NCBI GenBank assembly: GCA_015064955.1
Contig: SVRD01000007.1
Location: forward strand, 1 to 64,000
Length of the DNA: 64,000 bases
DNA from: Oscillospiraceae bacterium
GTDB lineage: Bacteria > Bacillota > Clostridia > Oscillospirales > CAG-382
Reading direction: 5' to 3'
A program made the position numbers and the translations under genes. The stretch's first letter is position 1; every line of letters begins with the position of its first letter. This document shows, one piece after another, positions 27,463 to 36,746 of this stretch. Under the pieces are notes generated by a model. That model was not told the origin of the DNA, made no database searches, and worked only from the letters and a program-made list of their open reading frames with translations.

Positions 27463-29205
27463 TTAGCTATTTCTTATGTTGTGGAGTCCTGCATAAACGC
27501 CGCCCTTTTCCAAAAGCTGTTCGTGCGTGCCGCGCTCCGCGATGCCGTCGTGAGTGATAACGAGTATCTCGTCCGCGTTGCGTATCGTCGAGAGTCTGTG
27601 TGCAACAACGATAACGGTTCTGCCCTTTGCGAGCTCCTCCAAGGACGATTGGATCTGCATTTCGGTCACGTTATCGAGTGCGCTCGTCGCCTCGTCGAGA
27701 ATAAGTATCGGGGGATTTTTCAGGAACACGCGGGCGATAGATATTCTTTGCTTCTGACCGCCCGAAAGATTGATTCCGCGCTCACCGACAGTGGTATCGT
27801 AGCCCTTTTCGAGCGACATTATATAGTCGTGAATGTTCGCGCGCTTCGCCGCTTCGATTATCTCGTCCTCGCCTGCATCGAGGTTGCCGTAGGCGATATT
27901 TTCGCGTATTGTACCCGAAAACAGAAATACGTCCTGTGCCACGATGCCGATGCTCCGTCTCAACGAATTTCTGGTAAGCTCGGTGATATCGTTGCCGTCG
28001 ATCAGAATTTTACCGCCGTCAAGCTCATAAAATCGGGGAATAAGGTTGCAAAGTGTAGTTTTGCCGCCGCCCGACGGACCGACAAGCGCAATAGTTTTGC
28101 CCGATTCTATTCTGAGCGAAAGATCGGTGAGAACACCCTTGCCGGTGTCACCCGTGGGATAGGAGAATGAAACGTTTTTAAATTCGATGTCACCGCGCGC
28201 ATTGTTCAGCTCGATCGCATTTTCGCTTTCGGTTTCGGTGGGAGTTTCCATTATTTCGCGGAATCGTGCAAAACCCGTCATACCGTTTTGGAGCTGCTCG
28301 AAAAGCGAAATGAATCGGTTGATCGGCTTCAAAAGCATCGCCATATAAAGTATAAACGCCGCAAATTCACCGCTGTCGATCGAAAGCGCACCGTTCGGGT
28401 CGGAATAGTAGTTGTAGAAAAACAGACCGCCCGCCACCAATGCCGCAAGATACAAAAAGTCGGTGAAAAATGTCATTGTCGAATGGAACTGAGCCATCGC
28501 CTTGTATGCAACGCCGCGTGCCGATTTAAAGCGCTCGTTGGCGGTGTCGAACTTTTCGTTTTCGTGGCTCTCGCTCGTATATGCGCGCGAAACACGTATG
28601 CCGGAAATCGAGGTTTCGACGTTTGCGTTGACCTCTGCGACTTCCTCGCGGGTCTTTGTAAATGCTTCCTTCATTCTTCTGCGCATTTTTACCGAGAAGA
28701 ATACAACAAACGGAATAAGTGCATAGATGATAAGCGTGAGCCAGATATTTATAGTCGAAAGCGCGATAAACGAGCCGATGAACATTATCACCGAAAGGAA
28801 AAGATCCTCGGGTCCGTGGTGTGCGAGCTCGGATACGTCCATAAGGTCGTTTATAAGACGCGACATCACCTTGCCGGTTTTGTGTTCGTCAAAGAACGAA
28901 AAGGGAAGCCTTTGCAGTCTTCTGAACATATCTCTGCGCATATCGCCCTGCATTCTTACGCCGACGACGTGGCCCCAATAGGAAACAAAATAGTTGAGCC
29001 CCATTTTCAGAAGATAAAGCACAAGGATTATAAGCGCCCAGGTGATAAGCAATCTGAGATTGCGGTTCGGCACGTAATCGTTTATAATGTTCTTTGTGAT
29101 TATGGGATAGAACAGATCGGTAAGCGCAATTAAGAATGAGCACAGCATATCAAAAGCGAAAAGCTTTTTATGCGGCTTGTAGTACTTGATAAATTCGCGT
29201 ATCAT
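27463..29205 (-). CDS. ABC transporter, fused permease/ATPase
   Basis: ALVGPSGGGKTTLCNLIPRFYE Walker A; LSGGQKQRISIARVFLKNPPILILDEATSALD. Confidence 0.95.
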   Translation of the reverse strand: MIREFIKYYKPHKKLFAFDMLCSFLIALTDLFYPIITKNIINDYVPNRNLRLLITWALIILVLYLLKMGLNYFVSYWGHVVGVRMQGDMRRDMFRRLQRLPFSFFDEHKTGKVMSRLINDLMDVSELAHHGPEDLFLSVIMFIGSFIALSTINIWLTLIIYALIPFVVFFSVKMRRRMKEAFTKTREEVAEVNANVETSISGIRVSRAYTSESHENEKFDTANERFKSARGVAYKAMAQFHSTMTFFTDFLYLAALVAGGLFFYNYYSDPNGALSIDSGEFAAFILYMAMLLKPINRFISLFEQLQNGMTGFARFREIMETPTETESENAIELNNARGDIEFKNVSFSYPTGDTGKGVLTDLSLRIESGKTIALVGPSGGGKTTLCNLIPRFYELDGGKILIDGNDITELTRNSLRRSIGIVAQDVFLFSGTIRENIAYGNLDAGEDEIIEAAKRANIHDYIMSLEKGYDTTVGERGINLSGGQKQRISIARVFLKNPPILILDEATSALDNVTEMQIQSSLEELAKGRTVIVVAHRLSTIRNADEILVITHDGIAERGTHEQLLEKGGVYAGLHNIRNS

Positions 29206-29239
29206 AACAAGACCCTTGAAATTAGATTTTATGTAATTT

Positions 29240-29267
29240 ATTATACTCTTTTGAAAGAATTTGTCAA
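29240..29267 (-). promoter_or_regulatory. Sigma-A promoter of ABC transporter gene
   Basis: TTGACA-N16-TATAAT on minus strand. Confidence 0.65.
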
Positions 29268-29348
29268 CTAAAGGTTACTTTAAGAAGTAAGGTTTATATT
29301 TATTTAAAATGCGAAAATATTTTGTTTTTATTTATGGAGGATATTGCT

Positions 29349-31535
29349 TTGAAACGTATAATTGCATCGGCTTTGTGCCTTTTTTTGATATCGCTGCTTG
29401 TTTTTTCGGGGTGCGGCAAAAGTGAGGATAACCCTGCGCTCGAGGGTGTGCCCTCCGACGTTTCGATAACGCTTGCCGATACCGACAAAATGGATTTCAG
29501 CTTTGATGACGAGGATATCAACCCCGATTATTCAAAGGACGAAAGCAATATTATCGACCTCGGCCCTGCCGAAACGCCCGAAAACAGCACTTCTCCCGAT
29601 GAAAGCAAGGGCGAATCGGATAACAGCACGGGAGGCTCGGACAACAGTCAGAATAACACAGACGACCCGAGCTTTGACGAAAGCACAAGCTTACCCTCGG
29701 GCGACGTATCGTTCGGCGGCGACGAAAATGTGTCTTCGCCCGAATCCGATTCTTCGCAGAATGGCGGCGAAAGCGGCAATAGTCCTGCCCCCGATGATAA
29801 CAGCCAAGGCGGAAGCGATGAAAGCAGTCAGGGCGGTACTGCTGTGATTCCTCCGAATCAGGAGAGCTCCGAAATCATTGAGGAAAGCTCCGAAATCATC
29901 GAGGAAAGCTCCGAATCTGTCGATGAAAGCAGTCAAACTCCCTCGGAAGACGATACTCCCGTTGTAGCACCTCCCGCAAGCGATCCCGATATAATCAATA
30001 TCACATCGGGCGGAACATACACTCTCACGGGTACACGTAAGGACGTTATGATAACCGTCGACGTCGGCGAGGACGAGGTAACTCTTATTCTTGACGGTGT
30101 GAATATCAACAACACAAACGGCCCCGCGATATACGTCAAATCGGCGGATAAATGCACGATCACACTCGCGCAGGGCAGTGTGAATACTCTCTCCGACGGC
30201 TCGAATTATGTTATTACCGACGGTGAAAGCACACTTGATGCCGCACTTTTCTCGCGCGCCGACCTCACGATAAACGGAAGCGGCACGCTTAACGTAAACG
30301 GCAATTACAAGCACGGCATCGTTTCGAAGGACGATCTTATTATCGGCTCGGGAAGCTACAACATCACCTCGAAAAGCGCCGCTATCGACGGCAAGGACTG
30401 TGTGAAGATAAACGACGGCAGCTTCAAGCTCAATGCGGGAAGCGACGGCATACGCTCGGATAACGAGGAGGACGCCGACAGAGGATACGTTTATATTACC
30501 GGCGGTACTATCGATATCACCTGCGGCAACGACGGTATTCAGGCGTTCCGTATTATAAAGATCGAGGGCGGCGATATAAAAATCAAATCGGGCGGCGGAA
30601 GCTCGAGCTCTCCTTCTTCTTCGGACACCGAATCCTACAAGGGCATAAAGGCAGGCTCTGATATACTTATCAGCGGCGGCGTCTTCGATATTAATTCGAA
30701 GGACGATGCAATACATTCCAACGGTACGATAACCGTTTCGGGCGGAACACTGAAGCTCTCGACGGGTGACGATGGCATTCACGCCGATACCGACCTGGTT
30801 ATTTCCAAGGGCAAGGTGAACGTAACAAAGAGCTACGAGGGAATCGAGGGCACTCAAGTGGTTATTACGGGCGGTGAAATATCGCTTGTCGCCTCCGATG
30901 ACGGTATCAATGCCGCAGGCGGCAACGACAGCTCGTCGGCCGCTCCGGGACGTCCCGGAGACAGCTTCTCGGCATCGAACGGACAGATAGTTATTTCGGG
31001 AGGATACACCTTTGTCAATGCAAGCGGCGACGGTATCGACTCCAACGGAACGATAAGCGTTTCGGGCGGTGTTACCTTGGTTGCGGGCCCGACAAGCGGC
31101 GGCAACGGTATTTTCGACTACGACGGTACAGCGACTGTGACGGGCGGTGTTCTTGTTGCACTCGGTACTTCGGATATGGCACAAAACTTCTCGAGCGCCT
31201 CGAATCAGGGCTCGATGCTTGTCACCTTCTCCCAGCAAAGCGCAAACACCTCGTTTGCGGTCTGCGATTCGAGCGGAAAGGTTATCGTTTCGTTCAAGCC
31301 TCCGAAATCCTATAAGTGCGCTATTGTGACAGCTCCCGAAATACAAAGCGGAAATAGCTATACTCTCGTTTCGGGCGCGACGGTAAACGGTGCGGATTCA
31401 AACGGCTATGCTCACAACACAACAAAAACCGGCGGAAGCACCATAACGACAATCACCATGTCCTCGCTTATTTATGGCTCGGGCGGCGGTGCGGGCGGCC
31501 CCGGCGGACCCGGCGGACCCGGCGGCAGATGGTAA
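29349..31535 (+). CDS. Carbohydrate-binding domain-containing lipoprotein, beta-solenoid repeats
   Basis: TTG start (MKRIIASALCLFLISLLVFSGCG lipobox) 8 nt after GGAGG; repeated GDDGIHADTDLVISKG / KDDAIHSNGTITVSGG motifs; Gly/Pro-rich C-terminus. Confidence 0.75.
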   Translation: MKRIIASALCLFLISLLVFSGCGKSEDNPALEGVPSDVSITLADTDKMDFSFDDEDINPDYSKDESNIIDLGPAETPENSTSPDESKGESDNSTGGSDNSQNNTDDPSFDESTSLPSGDVSFGGDENVSSPESDSSQNGGESGNSPAPDDNSQGGSDESSQGGTAVIPPNQESSEIIEESSEIIEESSESVDESSQTPSEDDTPVVAPPASDPDIINITSGGTYTLTGTRKDVMITVDVGEDEVTLILDGVNINNTNGPAIYVKSADKCTITLAQGSVNTLSDGSNYVITDGESTLDAALFSRADLTINGSGTLNVNGNYKHGIVSKDDLIIGSGSYNITSKSAAIDGKDCVKINDGSFKLNAGSDGIRSDNEEDADRGYVYITGGTIDITCGNDGIQAFRIIKIEGGDIKIKSGGGSSSSPSSSDTESYKGIKAGSDILISGGVFDINSKDDAIHSNGTITVSGGTLKLSTGDDGIHADTDLVISKGKVNVTKSYEGIEGTQVVITGGEISLVASDDGINAAGGNDSSSAAPGRPGDSFSASNGQIVISGGYTFVNASGDGIDSNGTISVSGGVTLVAGPTSGGNGIFDYDGTATVTGGVLVALGTSDMAQNFSSASNQGSMLVTFSQQSANTSFAVCDSSGKVIVSFKPPKSYKCAIVTAPEIQSGNSYTLVSGATVNGADSNGYAHNTTKTGGSTITTITMSSLIYGSGGGAGGPGGPGGPGGRW

Positions 31536-31540
31536 ACCAA

Positions 31541-31571
31541 TAAAAAAGAGTTCTTTTGCGAGATCTCTTTT
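31541..31571 (+). terminator. Hairpin terminator
   Basis: AAAAGAG...CTCTTTT following stop. Confidence 0.45.
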
Positions 31572-31581
31572 GCTGCTTCTC

Positions 31582-31610
31582 TTGACAAATCGGTTCGATA
31601 ATTATATTAT
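31582..31610 (+). promoter_or_regulatory. Sigma-A promoter of Gfo/Idh/MocA gene
   Basis: TTGACA-N17-TATTAT. Confidence 0.7.
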
Positions 31611-31649
31611 CAAGATAGCAGAAAAAACAAGCAGTAAGGAGATTTGAAT

Positions 31650-32711
31650 ATGGAAAAATTGAGAATTGCCATAATCGGCACGGGCGGTATCAGTAATTGC
31701 CACATCGGCGGCTACAAGGCGATCCCCGACAAATGCGAGGTCGTTGCAGTCTGCGATCTTGATGAAAACAAGGTAAAGAACTATGCCGCACAGTACGGCG
31801 TCCCCGCTTATTATACCGATTTCAATGAAATGTTCGCAAAGGAAAAGATCGACGCTGTTTCGGTCTGCACCTGGAACTCCTCCCACAAGCCCGCAACTAT
31901 TGCCGCACTCAAGGCGGGTTGTGACGTTATCTGCGAAAAGCCTATGGCTATGAATACCGCCGAGGCAGAGGAAATGCTTGCGGTTGCAAAGGAATGCGGT
32001 AAGCTTCTGATGGTTGGCTTTGTCCGCCGCTTCGGCAACGATGCCGATCTTATCCGCAAATTCCGCGACGGCGGCACCTTGGGCGATCTCTATTACGCAA
32101 AGGCAAGCTATCTCCGCCGTAACGGCTGTCCGGGCGGTTGGTTCGGCGACAAGGAATATTCGGGCGGCGGTCCGCTTATCGACCTCGGTGTCCACGTTAT
32201 CGACCTCGTTCGCTTCCTCGCGGGCAATCCCAAGCCTGTTTCGGCATACGGCGTGACCTATAACAACCTCGATCCCAACCGCGCAGGCGGCGGTCAGAGC
32301 TGGGTATCCACCACAAGCGGATATGAATTCAAATACAACGTCGAGGATATGGCGGCGGCTATGGTTCGTTTTGATAACGGACTCACCCTTTCCGTCGAGG
32401 CTTCGTTCAAGCTCAACTTGAAGAACGACCGCGGCGAAATCGAGCTTTTCGGTACAAAGGCAGGCGCAAAGATCAGTCCTCAGGTCGAATATTTCGGTGA
32501 TATGAACGGCACCTTTGTCGATATCAAACCCTTTGGCGACAGCGCGCTTTCGTTCGACGGACTCTTCAACCGCGAAATCGATCACTTTGTGGAATGCTGT
32601 CTCGGCAACTGCGAATGTATCGCTCCCGCAGAGGACGGCGTTGTTCTTATGCAGATCCTCGATGCGATCTATGAATCCGCAAGGACCGGCCACGAGGTTA
32701 TTATTAAATAA
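31650..32711 (+). CDS. Gfo/Idh/MocA family oxidoreductase
   Basis: LRIAIIGTGGISNCHIGGYKAI; CEKPMAMNTAEAEEM; GGGPLIDLGVHVIDLVRFLAG. Confidence 0.95.
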   Translation: MEKLRIAIIGTGGISNCHIGGYKAIPDKCEVVAVCDLDENKVKNYAAQYGVPAYYTDFNEMFAKEKIDAVSVCTWNSSHKPATIAALKAGCDVICEKPMAMNTAEAEEMLAVAKECGKLLMVGFVRRFGNDADLIRKFRDGGTLGDLYYAKASYLRRNGCPGGWFGDKEYSGGGPLIDLGVHVIDLVRFLAGNPKPVSAYGVTYNNLDPNRAGGGQSWVSTTSGYEFKYNVEDMAAAMVRFDNGLTLSVEASFKLNLKNDRGEIELFGTKAGAKISPQVEYFGDMNGTFVDIKPFGDSALSFDGLFNREIDHFVECCLGNCECIAPAEDGVVLMQILDAIYESARTGHEVIIK

Positions 32712-32730
32712 CAACTTGATTATTTCGGGA

Positions 32731-32758
32731 AAAGACAGCTTTAGACTGTCTTTTCTTT
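32731..32758 (+). terminator. Rho-independent terminator
   Basis: AAAAGACAG-ctttaga-CTGTCTTTTCTTT. Confidence 0.75.
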
Positions 32759-32836
32759 GATATTCGGCGGAAATTTCTGCCGTTTGTCCACTTTTTTGCT
32801 TTTTTGCTGTTATAGAGTATAAAGGCGGTGAGTTTC

Positions 32837-33373
32837 TTGATAGTATTTTTTGCGCTTGCCTGCGAGGCGGACGACCGCGAAAAGCTGGCGCTTATTTATG
32901 AAAAGCACAAAAGAATAATGTATTCTGCCGCATATTCGATTCTTTTCGACAGCTATCTTGCCGAGGACGCGGTGCACGAGGCGTTTATCGCAATAGCGCG
33001 GAATATTTCAAAGCTCGGCGCGGCTGAATCTCGGGAAACGGCGGCATATGCCGTCAGGGCGGCAAAAACGCGGGCTTTGAATATACTCGAGAGGAACAAA
33101 AAAGAGGTATTTTTGGACGAGGAAGCAGTCGATATTGCGTTTGAGGAAAGCGAATTCGACCGCGTTATCGCGAAAAGCGAGATATCGGCGATCGCCGAAT
33201 GTATCAACTGCTTGCCGCAAAAATACCGTATTGTGATCGTTTTGCGGTATATCGACGATATGAAACCGAGTCGGATCGCACAAAACCTCGGATTGAAGAC
33301 CGATACCGTAAAGAAAAGACTGCTTCGCGGAAGGGCGATGCTTCGGGATATGCTGGAGGCGAGTGAAGAATGA
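32837..33373 (+). CDS. ECF-type RNA polymerase sigma factor
   Basis: IYEKHKRIMYSAAYSILFDSYLAEDAVHEAFIAIARN; LPQKYRIVIVLRYIDDMKPSRIAQNLGLKTDTVKKRLLRGRAML; TTG start proposed (AGGCGGTGAG just upstream); alternative GTG at 32828. Confidence 0.85.
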   Translation: MIVFFALACEADDREKLALIYEKHKRIMYSAAYSILFDSYLAEDAVHEAFIAIARNISKLGAAESRETAAYAVRAAKTRALNILERNKKEVFLDEEAVDIAFEESEFDRVIAKSEISAIAECINCLPQKYRIVIVLRYIDDMKPSRIAQNLGLKTDTVKKRLLRGRAMLRDMLEASEE

Positions 33374-34008
33374 ATACAAACGAAAAATTAAAGCAAGCCT
33401 TGCTTGAAGCCGAGCTTGCCAAGCTGAAAAATGCAGAAGAATTTGATTGGACACCGTCAGCCGATTTCGAGCGCAAGATGGAGACGGCACTGAACAAAAA
33501 GCGCGTCCCTGTAAGACGTTATATCGCGCTGATCGCGGCGGCGATGCTTTTGCTGGTTGCGACGCTTGCGTTTTTGATCCCGATGATGAGGAACGACAGC
33601 GAAAGCCAAAGCGTCGATATGAGCGAAAACGGTGAGAACAGCACGATAATCGACTCTGTCGACATTCCCGCGCGGCCCGAATATATCCCCGAGGGATATT
33701 ATATGAACAGCTGTACCGTTTGGGCAGACGGCAGTCTGCAGATAGAATATATCGACGGAGAAAACCAAATTCTTTTTCAAAGCTATCCCGCATCGGCTGT
33801 CGACCTTTCGGTTTTTGAGGAGGTCGTGAGCAACGTCGATATCAACGGCAATCAGGGATTTGCGGCAAACAATTTCAACGGCTGTCTGAACAACAATATT
33901 GCTTGGGCAGACGGGCAGTATTCATACGTTATCACAAATTCCGTTGGAGTGAATCTCGAGGAGCTCGTGAAGATCGCGATCAGCGTTGAAAGAGAGGAAA
34001 GCGAATGA
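33370..34008 (+). CDS. DUF4367-type single-TM protein (putative anti-sigma-like)
   Basis: 212 aa; 4-nt overlap with sigma gene; one TM; extracytoplasmic IPEGYYMNSCTV...; typical of DUF4367 partners. Confidence 0.7.
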   Translation: MNTNEKLKQALLEAELAKLKNAEEFDWTPSADFERKMETALNKKRVPVRRYIALIAAAMLLLVATLAFLIPMMRNDSESQSVDMSENGENSTIIDSVDIPARPEYIPEGYYMNSCTVWADGSLQIEYIDGENQILFQSYPASAVDLSVFEEVVSNVDINGNQGFAANNFNGCLNNNIAWADGQYSYVITNSVGVNLEELVKIAISVEREESE

Positions 34009-34130
34009 AAAGGGTATTGATAATTTTTCTGATGTTTTCGGTTTTGCTTTCGCTTATCGGCTGCAGAGGCAAACACCAATGCCGCGAGGCAGAATCCTCC
34101 GTGCCCGAAGAAATTTCGAAAATTGCATAA
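34005..34130 (+). CDS. 41-aa putative lipoprotein (not in ORF track)
   Basis: MKRVLIIFLMFSVLLSLIGCRGKHQCREAESSVPEEISKIA*; ATGA overlap with upstream gene; lipobox LIGC. Confidence 0.6.
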   Translation: MKRVLIIFLMFSVLLSLIGCRGKHQCREAESSVPEEISKIA

Positions 34131-34136
34131 AAACAA

Positions 34137-34172
34137 AAGGACAGAAAAGCATTTTGCTCTCTGTCCTTGTTT
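34137..34172. terminator. Bidirectional terminator between convergent genes
   Basis: AAGGACAGA...TCTGTCCTT with flanking A/T tracts. Confidence 0.65.
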
Positions 34173-34183
34173 TATTGTGTCGG

Positions 34184-34858
34184 TTAAGCGGTTGTTTTTC
34201 TTTTGTCGTAAATCTTTTCTGCGGCAAATACGACCGCAAACACGATAATTCCGACTGCAAATCCCGCAAAAACGTCGAGAATGCTGTGTTGCTTTATGAA
34301 TACCGTCGAAAGCGAGATAAGTATTGCCCAGATACCCGCAAGAGCCTTGAATATCGGCTTTTTCAGCATCACCTTGCTCTGAAGGACCGCGAAAAACATA
34401 GCCCATGATTCAGACACGTGCATAGACGGCATTACGTTTCTCGGGGGCGAATCGATCGAATATATCAGCTTTACAAAAAAGGTACCGATATTCTCTCTTC
34501 CGAGTGTGTCGAAATCGGGACGAAGTGACAGGTCGATGCCGTTCGGAACGAAGCTGCAAAACAGCATCGGCAGGAACATACAGCCGATGAGCAGGGCGTT
34601 TGAACGCAAAAACTCGCGCTTTGATTTGAAAAGCGGATACAGGAGAGTGAGCGCGATGCAGACGTACCACGAAATATAAGGGATAAAAAACCATTCGCAA
34701 AAGGGTATTTCGGCATCGAGCGGACTTTCGATAAGCAAAACCGCTTCGTCGGACGGCGAAAAAATACGCAAAAGCTCGTACCAGAGCGCGTGTATCGGCC
34801 AATAAAGAAGCGTCAGGCAATATTTATGCTGTTTTATATAATCTTTGATTATCTTCAT
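34184..34858 (-). CDS. PAP2/inositolphosphotransferase-like membrane protein
   Basis: NVMPSMHVSESWAMF; STVFIKQHSILDVFAGFAVG; six TM-like segments. Confidence 0.75.
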   Translation of the reverse strand: MKIIKDYIKQHKYCLTLLYWPIHALWYELLRIFSPSDEAVLLIESPLDAEIPFCEWFFIPYISWYVCIALTLLYPLFKSKREFLRSNALLIGCMFLPMLFCSFVPNGIDLSLRPDFDTLGRENIGTFFVKLIYSIDSPPRNVMPSMHVSESWAMFFAVLQSKVMLKKPIFKALAGIWAILISLSTVFIKQHSILDVFAGFAVGIIVFAVVFAAEKIYDKRKTTA

Positions 34859-34917
34859 TTGTCGAAATCCTCCGAAAAATAATTATAACACCCGGATTAT
34901 GTTTTTTCAATAGCAAA

Positions 34918-34959
34918 TCTTTACACAATCTTTACGCTTTTCTTTACGGTTTTCTTTAC
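34918..34959 (+). promoter_or_regulatory. Four direct TCTTTAC repeats at 11-12 bp spacing (candidate operator)
   Basis: TCTTTAC at 34918, 34929, 34941, 34953, just upstream of a TATATA -10-like element. Confidence 0.5.
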
Positions 34960-34994
34960 TGTTTGCTGTTAAGGTATATATAAGAGGTGATCGT

Positions 34995-36131
34995 ATGGAT
35001 AACCGTGCCGAAAAAGCAAAAAGAAAAAACGATATGAATCGGGTCAGGACCGACAGTGCGCGAGATATGCGGGCGGTAAAGCATTTTGACCACCCCTACG
35101 TGCTCGACGGCTGTCCGATACAGCCGATAGAAAGCTATATCCTTGCCGACCGCGACAACTGGGGAAGCTATGCCGAGCTCAGCTTCAAAAGCCTTTCGGA
35201 AAAACCGCTCAAACGGTTAAAGATACGGCTCGACTTTTACTATTATCAGAATATTCCCTATAATTCTCTCTTTTTTGAGTATTGCCGGCGCGATCTGACG
35301 TTTGGTAAAATATATATCGGGACAGAGCCGATAAAGGACAGAACGGCATTGAAGCGCGAATTGATATATTGCAACGAATCGTTCGGCGAGGGAGCATATA
35401 TTCCTCTGCCCGAAAGCAGCTATACCGATATCGTGTTTTACATCGAGGAAGCCGAGTTTGAAAACGGCGAGGTCGAGTATTACGGCAAAAAATTGAACAA
35501 CAGAGGAAGAAGATTATCAGAGCTTGACGAGGTGGAGCGGCGAATATTGCTCCGCGAAAAGCGTTTTGCGAGGTACGAGGCGGTGTTCCCGTCGAAAAAT
35601 CTTCCGATGTTTTCGGATTCGGGCTGGGTTTGCTGCTGCGGTCACAAAAACACTAACGAGGTCGAGCAGTGCAAGCGATGTATGCGCCCGCGCGAGCTCC
35701 AGAGAGAGCTTATAAGCGAACCCGCCATCGCCGCGCGCAAGAAGGAATACGCGTCACAGCCGTCGGCGGTACTGTATCACGATAAATCGCGTTTTCCGCA
35801 GAATAAATATCTGCAGAACAAAGCAGACCTCGAGCGCAGGGAAGAGGAGATCAAACGCTCAAAGGCGAATCTCGAGGAACAGGCAAGGCAAAGACGCCGC
35901 AAGGAATCGCATTGGCTTTTCAGAGGGTTTGCTACGTATATTATCTTCCTGTCGCTGTCGGTGATAATCGCGGTCTTTTTGCTGTTTACCGATGTTTCGC
36001 GCGATGGTGACAGCTTTATAAAGATGCTTCACCGTATATTTGAGGGCGACAGCTCGGTGTTTGAATTCTTCGGCTTTGAGGGGGAGGAAGAGGAGCCGAG
36101 GCACACGGTTCAAAAAATGCATTACGATTAA
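34995..36131 (+). CDS. Zinc-ribbon (RanBP2-like) protein with C-terminal TM
   Basis: 378 aa; GWVCCCGHKNTNEVEQCKRCMRPR; TM YIIFLSLSVIIAVFLLF. Confidence 0.65.
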   Translation: MDNRAEKAKRKNDMNRVRTDSARDMRAVKHFDHPYVLDGCPIQPIESYILADRDNWGSYAELSFKSLSEKPLKRLKIRLDFYYYQNIPYNSLFFEYCRRDLTFGKIYIGTEPIKDRTALKRELIYCNESFGEGAYIPLPESSYTDIVFYIEEAEFENGEVEYYGKKLNNRGRRLSELDEVERRILLREKRFARYEAVFPSKNLPMFSDSGWVCCCGHKNTNEVEQCKRCMRPRELQRELISEPAIAARKKEYASQPSAVLYHDKSRFPQNKYLQNKADLERREEEIKRSKANLEEQARQRRRKESHWLFRGFATYIIFLSLSVIIAVFLLFTDVSRDGDSFIKMLHRIFEGDSSVFEFFGFEGEEEEPRHTVQKMHYD

Positions 36132-36136
36132 TAAAA

Positions 36137-36160
36137 AGGACGGCTTGTAAAAGCCGTCCT
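36137..36160. terminator. Bidirectional terminator
   Basis: AGGACGGCTT-gtaa-AAGCCGTCCT. Confidence 0.75.
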
Positions 36161-36175
36161 CTCGTTTTGTATATT

Positions 36176-36715
36176 TTAGAACTTGCTGACTTTCTTCTGG
36201 AAGTATGCCTTCGGATGCTGGCAAACGGGGCACATTTCGGGAGCCTTCTTGCCGACGTGAATATGACCGCAGTTGGTGCAGATCCAAACCTGAACCTCTT
36301 CGGAAACGAAAATGGTTTCGGTGTTGAGCTTTTCGAGAAGTGCGCGGTATCTTTCCTCGTGTTCCTTTTCGATCTTGCCTACTGCTTCGAAGAGATATGC
36401 GATTCTGTCAAATCCCTCTTCCTTAGCGGTCTTTGCAAATCCTGCGTACATATCTGTCCATTCGTAATTTTCGCCTTCAGCCGCGTCGAGAAGGTTGGTA
36501 GCGGTGTCGGGCACTTTGTCGCCGTGAAGGATCTTGAACCAAAGCTTAGCGTGTTCCTTTTCGTTGCCTGCGGTTTCTTCGAAAATGTCGGCAATAACGG
36601 TGTAGCCTGCTTTTCTTGCTTCGCTTGCGTAGTAGGTGTACTTGTTGCGTGCCTGCGATTCGCCTGCGAATGCGGTCATGAGATTCTGTTCTGTCTTGCT
36701 GCCTTTGAGTTCCAT
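36176..36715 (-). CDS. Rubrerythrin
   Basis: [61 protein letters not shown] rubredoxin-like domain. Confidence 0.95.
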   Translation of the reverse strand: MELKGSKTEQNLMTAFAGESQARNKYTYYASEARKAGYTVIADIFEETAGNEKEHAKLWFKILHGDKVPDTATNLLDAAEGENYEWTDMYAGFAKTAKEEGFDRIAYLFEAVGKIEKEHEERYRALLEKLNTETIFVSEEVQVWICTNCGHIHVGKKAPEMCPVCQHPKAYFQKKVSKF

Positions 36716-36746
36716 AGTAAGTTCTCCTTTAAAGTTATATGTTTTT

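Noticed and set aside
29691-31346. 551-aa antisense ORF over the carbohydrate-binding protein gene
   Set aside because: No recognisable motifs or RBS; shadow ORF of a strongly biased coding sequence whose sense frame has a lipobox and clear repeats.
31602-32714. 370-aa antisense ORF over the Gfo/Idh/MocA gene
   Set aside because: Sense strand is an unmistakable oxidoreductase with promoter and terminator.
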